Below are positions 1 through 5,767 of a stretch of 7,258 bases of DNA, piece after piece. Position numbers and translations under genes: made by a program. The notes beneath the pieces are model-generated. The model saw only the letters and a program-made list of their open reading frames with translations. It did no database searches and was not told where the DNA came from. Source of the DNA: Nitrospirota bacterium (GTDB lineage: Bacteria; Nitrospirota; Nitrospiria; SBBL01; Manganitrophaceae); NCBI GenBank assembly GCA_023248505.1, contig JAHFEM010000085.1:1-7258 (forward strand), read 5' to 3'. Each line of letters opens with the position of its first letter. Positions within the stretch are counted from its first letter, which is position 1.

Positions 1-111
1 GAAGACAAACGGAACCGAACGCTCCACCACCAGATTCCTGAACCTCAAGTCATAGACTTGGACCTGGGCCGGAGCATCCGCCGACCCTCTCTCTCCCGCT
101 TCACCCACTTT
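1..111 (-). other. Open continuation of the YdjM-family gene beyond its in-frame TGA (C-terminal part, runs off the window)
   Basis: Directly after the TGA at 112-114 the same reading frame is open for all 37 codons to the window edge. It begins KVGEAGE, passes an Ala/Pro/Gln-rich turn and then reads QVYDLRFRNLVVE and ends SVPFVF at base 1. From memory, a strand of the form V-x-V-x-DLRF followed by a Pro-Phe-rich strand is typical of the C-terminus of this hydrolase family, so this is probably the missing end of the protein and not chance coding. A single G-to-A change turning TGG (Trp) into TGA on the coding strand would explain the interruption. No stop codon is seen inside the window. Confidence 0.7.
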
Positions 112-900
112 TCAGACAGGCGCCTTGAAAAACCACTCCACCCGGCGCGCCGGCGCCGTGCTTCGCGCCTTCTCGACCCGCGGATCATCGATCTCGGTGA
201 CCACCTGATCGCGCTCCTCCATCCGTCCGGAGAAGGGATGAATCAAATAGATCCGATATCGCTTCCCCTCCCGCCACACGCCGCGCCACCGGTGCGGTCC
301 CAGCGGCTCCGGAAAGACGTAGCTGAAATCGGCCGGCCGCGCCGAGGCCGAGTTAAGAACCTGCTGCGCCTGCGTCCGAGCGACCGCACAGAAAAGAACA
401 TAGACCGCCGCCAGCGCGACCGCCCCCCGCGAGAGCGAGACAACCGCGCCCCGCATCGATGGAATACGGGAGAGGAGAAGGGGGGCCGCCAGCAGTCCGG
501 TCAAGATCAGATCGATAATGAAAATGATTCCGAATTCCGGCCGCCAATCGCTGAACGGCCAGAGGAGGACCACGCCGAAAGAGTTCACCAGATCGAAGAA
601 GAGATGGACCAGGGCGCCGAGGAGGGTCAGGCCGAAGAGACTCCCCCAGCGAAGTTGAGGATAAAAGCGCCGGAAGACCAGACTCAGGGCCAACGCCCAG
701 AGCGGAAGCAAAAAGAGGGAGTGGCCGAAGGTCCGCCGCAGCAGGATGGCGGCGGGATCGCCGGTGAGGACAACGACCGCATCGATGTCGGGAAGGTTGG
801 AAGCGAGGGCCAGGATCGGAACGGCAGGCTTCCCCATTCGCTTTCGAAAAAATGCGTTCGCCAGGCCGACGCCGACGAGCGTATGCGTCACAGGATCCAC
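112..900 (-). CDS. YdjM/DUF457-family membrane-bound metal-dependent hydrolase, interrupted by an in-frame TGA
   Basis: Integral membrane protein of the family named LexA-binding, inner membrane-associated putative hydrolase (YdjM, COG1988); its substrate is unknown. The N-terminus carries the family signature: MDP-x-TH (D2, H6), the NLPDID block (residues 35-40, D38 and D40), RRTFGHS (H60), HLFFD (H99, D103) and WPFSDW (114-119). These His/Asp residues are the likely metal ligands. Hydrophobic segments lie at about 60-77, 86-103, 122-144 and 155-171, followed by a soluble C-terminal part. The start is GTG at 900: an in-frame TGA lies five codons upstream, so no earlier start is possible. I see no Shine-Dalgarno before it, so it may depend on translation of the gene upstream, which ends 58 bases away. 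It is the fourth and last gene of the operon visible here. The TGA at 112-114 truncates the family's usual C-terminus (see the entry at 1-111), so this may be a recent pseudogene, a sequencing error or a shortened product. Family assignment is fairly sure; activity is not known. Confidence 0.85.
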   Translation of the reverse strand: MDPVTHTLVGVGLANAFFRKRMGKPAVPILALASNLPDIDAVVVLTGDPAAILLRRTFGHSLFLLPLWALALSLVFRRFYPQLRWGSLFGLTLLGALVHLFFDLVNSFGVVLLWPFSDWRPEFGIIFIIDLILTGLLAAPLLLSRIPSMRGAVVSLSRGAVALAAVYVLFCAVARTQAQQVLNSASARPADFSYVFPEPLGPHRWRGVWREGKRYRIYLIHPFSGRMEERDQVVTEIDDPRVEKARSTAPARRVEWFFKAPV

Positions 901-958
901 GGCGGGAGTATATCACTCAAAACTTTCGCCGGCAATCCCCGCCCCGGGAATCAGGTCC

Positions 959-2458
959 TCAGACAAAAAGATTTTGAGGGAGATCCATTCCGGTGAACGG
1001 ATCTCGCAGCCCATTCCCTTCGGCCTGGAAAGGAAACCAGGTCAGGGTGGCGCGTTGGATGAGAAAAGGTTTTTCCTCCAGGTCGGGCGGTTTCCCCTGC
1101 AATCCCGCCCAGGTAAATCGGGCCAGCAAGGCGGCATCCTCTTGATCGTAGCAACCTCCCTGGGAAGGGACGAACGATTCCGCGGAAATCGTGTAGACAG
1201 GCTGTGCCTTCGAGAGTTGCTGGGCCAAATCGCCGAGGAGTTTCAGGCGGCGATAGCGAAACGCCGGAAGGAAGAAGCGGAAGGAGGGGTTCCGGTCCAC
1301 CTCCGCCTGGAGCACCCAAATCGGGAGATATCGAGAGGCGGCCCTTCCATTTGGAAGCGGGGCCGCCACCTCATAATTAATTTCGGAGAGGGCGCTTCCC
1401 CGGATCTGCCATCCCTTGACGCACGAGGCGCAAAAGAAAAGGATGTCCTCGGGTGTAAAGGGAAAATCCCATCCGCAATTAGGGCAGGTGAGCGGCCGGA
1501 AGCCGACCGTCGCGGCGTCGGACGCCGCAGGCCGATCCAATATCTGCTGAAGGGAAACCGGGGCATCGAGGTGGATTACCCGCTCGGAGACGGCATCGAG
1601 AAAGATCAATCGCTCCTCTCCCTTTCTTTCGACGCGAATCACCCAGAAAGGGAAATAGATCAGCGATAAAACCCGGCCGAGCACCTGCCGATAGAGAACC
1701 TGCTCCGGCTCGGCCTTTCTCATGGCAAGATCCAACGCCGCGTCGGAGGAGAGCGTGACACCGACAATCCGCCCCTGCGTTTCCAAGATCTCCCTTCGGA
1801 ACAGTTCGAGCCGGAGAACCGCCGGCCGAACCCCCAGCGAATACGATCCCCATCCCTTCAGGTCGCATGCGATAAAATTCTTTTCAACATAACGGTCCCG
1901 AAAGGTCATCTCTCCTTCTTCGGAGACCGGCTCCGGCCTCTCACGGCGCGGCTCCAAAACAGGCCGATTGCCTTCTATCGGGGCGGCCGCGTTCCGGGGC
2001 TCCCCCGGTTCGGGCGGTTCATCCTCTCCCCGATCGATTTTCCTGCCGGTCTCCCAGAGACGGCCGAAGAAATCGGAGGCCGACCGGAACGTCGCCGCAA
2101 GATCGGCCTGAGGAGGATCGGGAGGGAACACCGAAAGATCGATCGGCTCGTCCTTTGTTGGAGAGGATCGCTCCCAGAGAAAATCGTGTCCGGTCAGCCG
2201 GTAATAAGGGATGAAATAAAGACGCGGCTCCAGAACGCGGCATTCGACCCCCTCCTCTTTCTGAGCAAGGAGCGCTCGGGCGACGGCGCGATGGATATCG
2301 AGCTTCGGAGAAATAAAGTAGCTGAGGAGCTGTTTCCGGCCGGTGACGAGGAGACGGGAGCGGCAGTGGTCGCATTGAATCGCGCAGGTCCCTTCCGTGA
2401 AGTCGAGGGGAGCCCCGCAGGTGGGACATTCGGTGGAGACGATGAGAGGACTGTTCAT
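959..2458 (-). CDS. Soluble protein with two zinc ribbons, function unknown
   Basis: I do not recognise a named family. The 499-residue product has an N-terminal zinc ribbon (C11, C14, C29, C32) and a second one in the C-terminal half (C325, C328, C343, C346). Between them are a region rich in aromatic residues (about 48-95, including YFIPYYRLTGHDFLWE), a charged Pro/Glu/Arg-rich linker (about 138-185) that is probably disordered, and a second block with a similar Tyr/Phe/Pro/Trp pattern (YFPFWVIRVERKG, about 268-280). After the second ribbon, a third such block (YLPIWVLQAEVDRN, about 377-390) follows. There is no membrane segment or signal peptide, so it is cytoplasmic. ATG at 2458 lies 35 bases beyond the stop of the SPFH gene, with only a weak GGA in front. 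Its place between an SPFH/zinc-ribbon gene and a membrane-protein gene suggests work in the same complex. The metal-binding call is firm from the cysteine spacing; the role is open. Confidence 0.85.
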   Translation of the reverse strand: MNSPLIVSTECPTCGAPLDFTEGTCAIQCDHCRSRLLVTGRKQLLSYFISPKLDIHRAVARALLAQKEEGVECRVLEPRLYFIPYYRLTGHDFLWERSSPTKDEPIDLSVFPPDPPQADLAATFRSASDFFGRLWETGRKIDRGEDEPPEPGEPRNAAAPIEGNRPVLEPRRERPEPVSEEGEMTFRDRYVEKNFIACDLKGWGSYSLGVRPAVLRLELFRREILETQGRIVGVTLSSDAALDLAMRKAEPEQVLYRQVLGRVLSLIYFPFWVIRVERKGEERLIFLDAVSERVIHLDAPVSLQQILDRPAASDAATVGFRPLTCPNCGWDFPFTPEDILFFCASCVKGWQIRGSALSEINYEVAAPLPNGRAASRYLPIWVLQAEVDRNPSFRFFLPAFRYRRLKLLGDLAQQLSKAQPVYTISAESFVPSQGGCYDQEDAALLARFTWAGLQGKPPDLEEKPFLIQRATLTWFPFQAEGNGLRDPFTGMDLPQNLFV

Positions 2459-2493
2459 CTATTCCAAGCGTGTCGAAGCGCAGTGTGAACGCT

Positions 2494-3642
2494 TCAGGAC
2501 TTCGATGGATCGGAGATCGGCTCTCCGCAGTTGAAGCAGAATTTCGTGCCGGGGGGGAGTTTCGCCCGGCATTGTTTGCAGTGATGCGCGCTTTTAAGAT
2601 CGAGGCCGCAGGCGGAGCAGAACTTTGCGCTGGTGGTGAGGTTCTTATCGCAACGGGGGCACTTCTTGATCACGACCATCTGGTGTCCGCAGTGGGAACA
2701 GAAACGGCCGTCGAGCGCGACCTCTCCGTGGCACTCGGGACAGTGGACCATCCCCTTCGAGAGGATCTTCTCAGCGGTCGCCCCCTCCTTGCCGAGGGTC
2801 TGAAAGAGCATGCCGGGAATCATCATCCCGATGCCGGCCCCCATCCCCGCGCCGACCCCCAACCCCATCCCGGACGCGCCGCCTCCGGAGCTCGCCGCAT
2901 CCCCCATCGCCTTCGCCGCTTTAAACTTCAAAAACTGATCGAGGTCGCCGACGGCCGCCATCCCGGCCCGTTCGTCGATCATTTTTTGAACTTCTTCGGG
3001 AGGGGTAATCCGGTTGATGAAGAGATCGACCAGCGCGATCCCGTACTTTCGAAAATCCTCCGTCAAGCGCGCCCGCACCGCCACCCCCATCTCATCATAG
3101 TACTTGGGGAGGTGGATCAGGCTGTCGACCGTCTCTCCGAGAAAATCGTTCAGCCGCGAGACGATCACTTCGCGCAGATAGTCCTCAATCTGGGTCGTCT
3201 CGAAAGAGCCCTGCGTTCCAACGAGGGTGTTGATGAAGAGAAGCGGCTGCGTCACCTGCATCGTAAAAGTCCCGAAGGCGCGAAGGCGGATCAGGCCGAG
3301 CTCGCTGTCTTTAAACGCCACCGGATCTTTGGTTCCCCAACGCATGTTCGTGAAGATCTTGAGGCTGACGAAGTAAACCTCCGCCCGGAAGGGGCTCTTG
3401 AACCCCCACGGGAGCGAGAGCACTTTGGTGAGAATGGGAAGGTTCTTCGTCGAAAGGGTGTGGCGGCCCGGACCGAGAATATCGAGTCCTTTCCCGTCCC
3501 GGAAGAAGATCGCCGCCTGATTCTCCCGAACGACCAGTTGCGCGCCGAATTTGATCTCCGCCGACCCCTTCTCGGGATAACGGTTCACAATCTCCGTTCC
3601 GGTCTGGTCCAACCATTCGATCACTTCCATGAATTGAGACAT
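2494..3642 (-). CDS. SPFH/Band 7 domain protein with glycine-rich segment and three C-terminal zinc ribbons (YdjI-like, 'virion core protein' family)
   Basis: SPFH (stomatin/prohibitin/flotillin) scaffold protein of 382 residues, of the type with zinc ribbons at its end. The SPFH region covers about residues 20-220, with VVRENQAAIFFRDGK near the start, the GPGRHTL turn at about 57-63, and the family's NRITPPEEVQKMIDER block (210-225). A Gly/Met-rich stretch (about 253-278, MGLGVGAGMGAGIGMM) resembles a GxxxG membrane-associated or packing segment. Three ribbons follow: C301/C304/C315/C318, C328/C331/C342/C345 and C355/C358/C369/C372. Relatives usually have one or two. The start ATG has an AGGAG seven bases upstream. 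In B. subtilis the related YdjI acts with YdjG and YdjH to hold PspA at the membrane; by analogy a membrane-platform role is likely here. No PspA gene is seen in the window. SPFH and ribbon calls are sure; the stress role is inference. Confidence 0.93.
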   Translation of the reverse strand: MSQFMEVIEWLDQTGTEIVNRYPEKGSAEIKFGAQLVVRENQAAIFFRDGKGLDILGPGRHTLSTKNLPILTKVLSLPWGFKSPFRAEVYFVSLKIFTNMRWGTKDPVAFKDSELGLIRLRAFGTFTMQVTQPLLFINTLVGTQGSFETTQIEDYLREVIVSRLNDFLGETVDSLIHLPKYYDEMGVAVRARLTEDFRKYGIALVDLFINRITPPEEVQKMIDERAGMAAVGDLDQFLKFKAAKAMGDAASSGGGASGMGLGVGAGMGAGIGMMIPGMLFQTLGKEGATAEKILSKGMVHCPECHGEVALDGRFCSHCGHQMVVIKKCPRCDKNLTTSAKFCSACGLDLKSAHHCKQCRAKLPPGTKFCFNCGEPISDPSKS

Positions 3643-3648
3643 CGGTCG

Positions 3649-3655
3649 GCTCCTA
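3649..3655 (-). promoter_or_regulatory. Ribosome binding site of the SPFH gene overlapping the upstream stop codon
   Basis: Reading the minus strand, TAGGAG contains both the TAG stop of the helical-protein gene and the AGGAG Shine-Dalgarno of the SPFH gene, seven bases before its ATG at 3642. A ribosome finishing the first gene is therefore placed on the start region of the second, which fits a fixed ratio of the two products. Confidence 0.75.
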
Positions 3656-4147
3656 GTGGAGGGTGAGAACGTTCGAGCGCGTCGAGAAGACCTTCTCGAG
3701 ATGGTCGATGGCCTGATCGACGGAAGGGATCGATCGTTTGAGCGCCGTCCGGTCGCCCGCCGCCGCCTTCAGCAGATGGACTTTCGCCCGGACCGACTCA
3801 AGCTCGTCAAACAATGCGAGGTCAAAGGCATGGAGCTGTTCCAGCTCTTCTTGATTCACCGGGTAAGAAGCAACGCCCCACCGGCCGCCTTGACCGGTAT
3901 ATTTCATCACACTGCTCAGCCTGTCGATTTTCGCCGTCAAATATTCGAGCTCCGGAAGGAGGGAGAGATCCCCCTTCTCGATCAAATATCGCTTGACCGA
4001 TTCGATATCCCCCTCGCATTCCCTCAGATCGGAGGCCAGACGGAAACAAACGACCCGGTCTGTCTCTCGTATGGCTTCCATATCCTCATCACCGGCCACG
4101 CCGGGAACAATGCTCGCAAGACGCTTGAGATCTTGTGACCGTCTCAT
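3653..4147 (-). CDS. Small helical protein, first gene of the SPFH operon; function unknown
   Basis: A 164-residue, charged, mostly helical protein without membrane segment or signal peptide. It opens RRSQDLKRLASIVPGVAGDEDME...RETDR, has heptad-like helices at about 25-80 and 98-160, and a central turn TGQGGRWGVASYPV (about 84-97) followed by EELEQLHAFDLALFDEL. From memory, similar proteins ('PGY-x-GY...E-x-D' at the start, 'LYEFD' near the middle) occur beside SPFH genes in cyanobacteria and Chloroflexi, but I cannot name the family. I chose ATG 4147 because AGAGGAG lies just before it, though its spacing is short. ATG 4159 is in frame with no ribosome site. The longest frame starts at 4231, but its first 24 residues are Ser/Arg-rich and look non-coding. 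The stop codon at 3653 sits inside the ribosome binding site of the SPFH gene, 10 bases before its ATG, indicating coupled translation. The gene is very likely real; the exact start is not settled. Confidence 0.78.
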   Translation of the reverse strand: MRRSQDLKRLASIVPGVAGDEDMEAIRETDRVVCFRLASDLRECEGDIESVKRYLIEKGDLSLLPELEYLTAKIDRLSSVMKYTGQGGRWGVASYPVNQEELEQLHAFDLALFDELESVRAKVHLLKAAAGDRTALKRSIPSVDQAIDHLEKVFSTRSNVLTLH

Positions 4148-4253
4148 ATCTCCTCTCATTTTGTGACGCGAATTTCGTCTGGAGTGGGATGACCCGAGAT
4201 GGAGGGAGAAGGAAGCGGACACCTCTCTCATGCTGCTCGGGGATGTTGATGAA

Positions 4254-4281
4254 AGGGTAGCAGATGTTGCGGGTCTGTCAA
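4254..4281 (-). promoter_or_regulatory. Sigma70-type promoter of the four-gene minus-strand operon
   Basis: On the minus strand there is a perfect TTGACA (4281-4276), a 16-base spacer and a weak -10 TACCCT (4259-4254, three of six matches including the important TA and final T). Transcription would start near 4247, giving a leader of about 90-100 bases to the start codon preferred for the first gene. It is the best promoter-like match I find in front of the operon. The -35 is convincing and the -10 is poor, so an activator or another sigma factor could be involved. Confidence 0.5.
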
Positions 4282-4315
4282 GGCGTTGAGCGGAAAAAGG
4301 GCGAGGGTGTGAGAC

Positions 4316-4348
4316 CGATCCCCGATCGAACCGGCTAGAGCCCTAGCC
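4316..4348. terminator. Tandem hairpins at the end of the lipoprotein gene (possible terminator)
   Basis: Two adjacent inverted repeats: GGCTAG-AGCC-CTAGCC (4333-4348, perfect 6-base stem, 4-base loop) and CGATC-CCC-GATCG (4316-4328, 5-base stem, 3-base loop). The first contains the TAG stop of the lipoprotein gene. On the plus strand it is followed by CTTTT, as in a weak intrinsic terminator. On the minus strand, the direction of the lipoprotein gene, no T-run follows. They could still protect the lipoprotein mRNA end or separate it from the operon promoter at about 4280. Confidence 0.4.
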
Positions 4349-4690
4349 CTTTTCCCGGATGACGGTCCGTGGCTCGCTTCCGATCGATAAGCCTTCTTCT
4401 ACTTTCCCCTGAAGCTGGATTTTTTCTCCCTTCCGGGGAAGCGGTTTCGAGGTGACCACTTGGATTTCGCCGGTTTTGTCCTGCACAATGAAATATTTGT
4501 AGAGAACCAGGGAGAAGGCCTCTTTCACCTCCCCCGAAATCTGGACGTTCTTGCCGACCCAGTCGCGGGGATGGCTTTGGATCTCTGCAATCGGAACCGA
4601 AACGGTTTTCTCTTGGGGTATCGATGCGCAGCCGGAACCCGAAAGAAGGAAGAGCGTGATCAGCAGCCAGCCTGAATTGATTTTATTCAT
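4343..4690 (-). CDS. Small lipoprotein with an OB-fold-like domain
   Basis: A 115-residue secreted lipoprotein. A lipoprotein signal peptide MNKINSGWLLITLFLLSGSG ends at Cys21, followed by Ala-Ser; absence of Asp at +2 predicts outer-membrane sorting in a Gram-negative cell. The box SGSGC is less canonical than LAGC because -3 is Gly, but it is within accepted variation. The mature part is a run of beta strands: VPIAEIQSHPRDWVGKNVQISGEV, a YFIVQDKTGEIQVVT pair and KGEKIQLQGKVEEG. This is the pattern of small OB-fold proteins ('nucleic-acid-binding-like' folds found in periplasmic and lipoprotein contexts). No ligand can be assigned. I chose ATG 4690 because GGGAGG lies seven bases upstream, and because the in-frame ATG at 4705 would be only about seven bases from the predicted transcript start. 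It is transcribed divergently from the alpha/beta hydrolase. Confidence 0.85.
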   Translation of the reverse strand: MNKINSGWLLITLFLLSGSGCASIPQEKTVSVPIAEIQSHPRDWVGKNVQISGEVKEAFSLVLYKYFIVQDKTGEIQVVTSKPLPRKGEKIQLQGKVEEGLSIGSEPRTVIREKG

Positions 4691-4718
4691 CGGTTTTCCT
4701 CCCATCGTCCTTTTAAAT

Positions 4719-4748
4719 ATTTTAGGCTATTTCCGGAATAGATCACAA
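4719..4748 (-). promoter_or_regulatory. Promoter of the lipoprotein gene
   Basis: On the minus strand TTGTGA (4748-4743, four of six matches to TTGACA), an 18-base spacer and TAAAAT (4724-4719, five of six matches to TATAAT). Transcription would begin near 4712, leaving a leader of about 22 bases with a good GGGAGG ribosome site before ATG 4690. Confidence 0.5.
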
Positions 4749-4775
4749 GGGAGAGGGGAAGAAGGATGCGCCGCC

Positions 4776-4804
4776 TTCAAAATAGATTCCCGATCTGCTA
4801 TAGT
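4776..4804 (+). promoter_or_regulatory. Promoter of the alpha/beta hydrolase gene
   Basis: TTCAAA (4776-4781, four of six matches), a 17-base spacer and TATAGT (4799-4804, five of six matches). The predicted transcription start is at about 4811, within a couple of bases of the ATG at 4813, so the message may be leaderless. It is divergent from the lipoprotein promoter, with 27 bases between the two -35 boxes. Confidence 0.55.
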
Positions 4805-4812
4805 TCGAAACG

Positions 4813-5634
4813 ATGGAACCGGCAAACACAATGGACTCTCTCAATCGGCTTCATTACATCGAAAGCGGCGCCGGCCCTCCCCTTCTTCTGATTCACGGCC
4901 TCTTTGACCTTCTCGAAACATGGGAGCGGCTGATCCCCCTCCTCTCCGACCGGTTCAGAATCGATGCGATCGACCTTCCCGGATTCGGGAGAAGTCCCCT
5001 TCCCGAGGAATGGGGGGAGAGCCTTTCAGAGATGATCGAGGCGGTCGTCGCCTTCCTCGATTGGAAAAAAATCGAGAAGACCGCGATTGTCGGAAGCTCG
5101 ATGGGGGGCGGCATCGCCCTCGGTGTCGCGGGGCGACACCCGGATCGCGTCGATCGCCTCATCCTCGTCAATCCATACGGCTTCCCCTCTCCTCCCGTCG
5201 CCACGGAGATTGCCCGGAGCCGAATCCTCGGAAAACTTCTCCCCTATCTCCTACGCGACCCGGTCCTAAGGCGATGCGCCAAAGCGCTCTTTTCTCGCTC
5301 CCTTCATGATCCCCGCCTCCTCACCGGCGCACTGATTGAGCGGGTCACCGCCCCCTTTGCGACATTGCGACGACGAAAGGACCTCTTTCGATTCCTGCAG
5401 GGGATTTCGACCGAAACAATGCGCGAGATGGACGCCCTTCTCCCCCAAATCCGTCAACCGGTCCTCATCCTCTGGGGTGAGAACGACCGCTGGCTGACGA
5501 TCGATCACGCTAAGCGGCTCCACCAACGACTCCCCAACAACCGACTGATCACTCTCCCCGACTGCGGACATCTTTCACAGATGGACAAGCCGAACGAGGT
5601 CGCTGAAGAAATTCGCCGCTTCTTTTTCGTTTGA
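4813..5634 (+). CDS. Alpha/beta hydrolase
   Basis: Complete alpha/beta-hydrolase fold enzyme of 273 residues, the normal length for the family. The oxyanion-hole HG is at 28-29, the DLPGFGRS strand-loop at 54-61, the nucleophile elbow G-S-S-M-G with Ser96, the acid Asp225 in ILWGENDRW, and His253 in PDCGHLSQMDKP. The triad is intact. A cap region rich in Arg and Leu (about 125-210) would set substrate choice; the closest look-alikes are esterase, lipase and meta-cleavage hydrolases, and I cannot pick a substrate. There is no signal peptide, so it is cytoplasmic. ATG 4813 has no Shine-Dalgarno and sits at the predicted transcript start; ATG 4831 (MDSLNRLHYIESG) is an alternative that would still keep the whole domain, also with only a weak ribosome site. 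The gene stands alone between a divergent lipoprotein gene and a sensor gene 133 bases downstream. Confidence 0.95.
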   Translation: MEPANTMDSLNRLHYIESGAGPPLLLIHGLFDLLETWERLIPLLSDRFRIDAIDLPGFGRSPLPEEWGESLSEMIEAVVAFLDWKKIEKTAIVGSSMGGGIALGVAGRHPDRVDRLILVNPYGFPSPPVATEIARSRILGKLLPYLLRDPVLRRCAKALFSRSLHDPRLLTGALIERVTAPFATLRRRKDLFRFLQGISTETMREMDALLPQIRQPVLILWGENDRWLTIDHAKRLHQRLPNNRLITLPDCGHLSQMDKPNEVAEEIRRFFFV

Positions 5635-5660
5635 CCTCTTGATTTATCAACTGTCTTATA

Positions 5661-5686
5661 CTAAGGTGTCTTTAGGCATCGTTTTT
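5661..5686 (+). terminator. Weak hairpin plus T-run after the alpha/beta hydrolase gene
   Basis: CTAAGG-TGT-CTTTAG (5661-5675) can fold into a 6-base stem that includes one G-T pair, and GTTTTT follows at 5681-5686. The stem is AT-rich and the T-run begins six bases after it, so this is at best a weak intrinsic terminator. The rest of the 5635-5767 gap is AT-rich and has a TATACT (5657-5662) with TTGACC 20 bases upstream, too far apart for a good promoter. The sensor gene may therefore be partly read from the hydrolase promoter. Confidence 0.25.
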
Positions 5687-5754
5687 CTATTTTGTATTAC
5701 GCACCGCCGAAGACCCTCGTACCTTTTCTAAAAAACATCGATCGACGCACCATT

Positions 5755-5759
5755 AAGGA
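5755..5759 (+). promoter_or_regulatory. Ribosome binding site of the PAS sensor gene
   Basis: AAGGA lies eight bases before ATG 5768, a good Shine-Dalgarno at normal spacing. It decides this start over the in-frame ATG at 5777, which is three codons later and lacks its own site. Confidence 0.7.
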
Positions 5760-5767
5760 TCAATCTC

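Noticed and set aside
112..114. Selenocysteine or general TGA-as-Trp recoding at the in-frame TGA
   Set aside because: TGA ends at least three other genes in the window, the site is not at a redox-type motif, and I see no strong stem-loop directly downstream to act as a SECIS element.
58..996. Plus-strand open frame of 312 codons opposite the YdjM-family gene
   Set aside because: Its product is a low-complexity Arg/Glu/Gln/Pro-rich chain with no recognisable domain, while the opposite strand encodes a clear membrane-protein family. Long antisense frames are expected in GC-rich coding DNA.
746..1669. Plus-strand open frame of 307 codons opposite the two-ribbon protein
   Set aside because: It crosses two real minus-strand genes, has no domain and lacks a convincing ribosome site.
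2475..2495. Inverted repeat GAAGCG...CGCTTC between the SPFH gene and the two-ribbon gene
   Set aside because: Six-base stem with a nine-base loop and no T-run; too weak to call a terminator inside an otherwise continuous operon.
2470..3666. Plus-strand open frame of 398 codons covering the whole SPFH gene
   Set aside because: It mirrors the SPFH gene and reads as charged His/Arg/Asp-rich sequence without a domain; the minus-strand protein has clear family motifs and a good ribosome site.
5639..5650. Palindrome TTGAT-TT-ATCAA after the hydrolase gene as an operator
   Set aside because: Only five bases per arm in AT-rich DNA with no well-formed promoter around it; likely chance.
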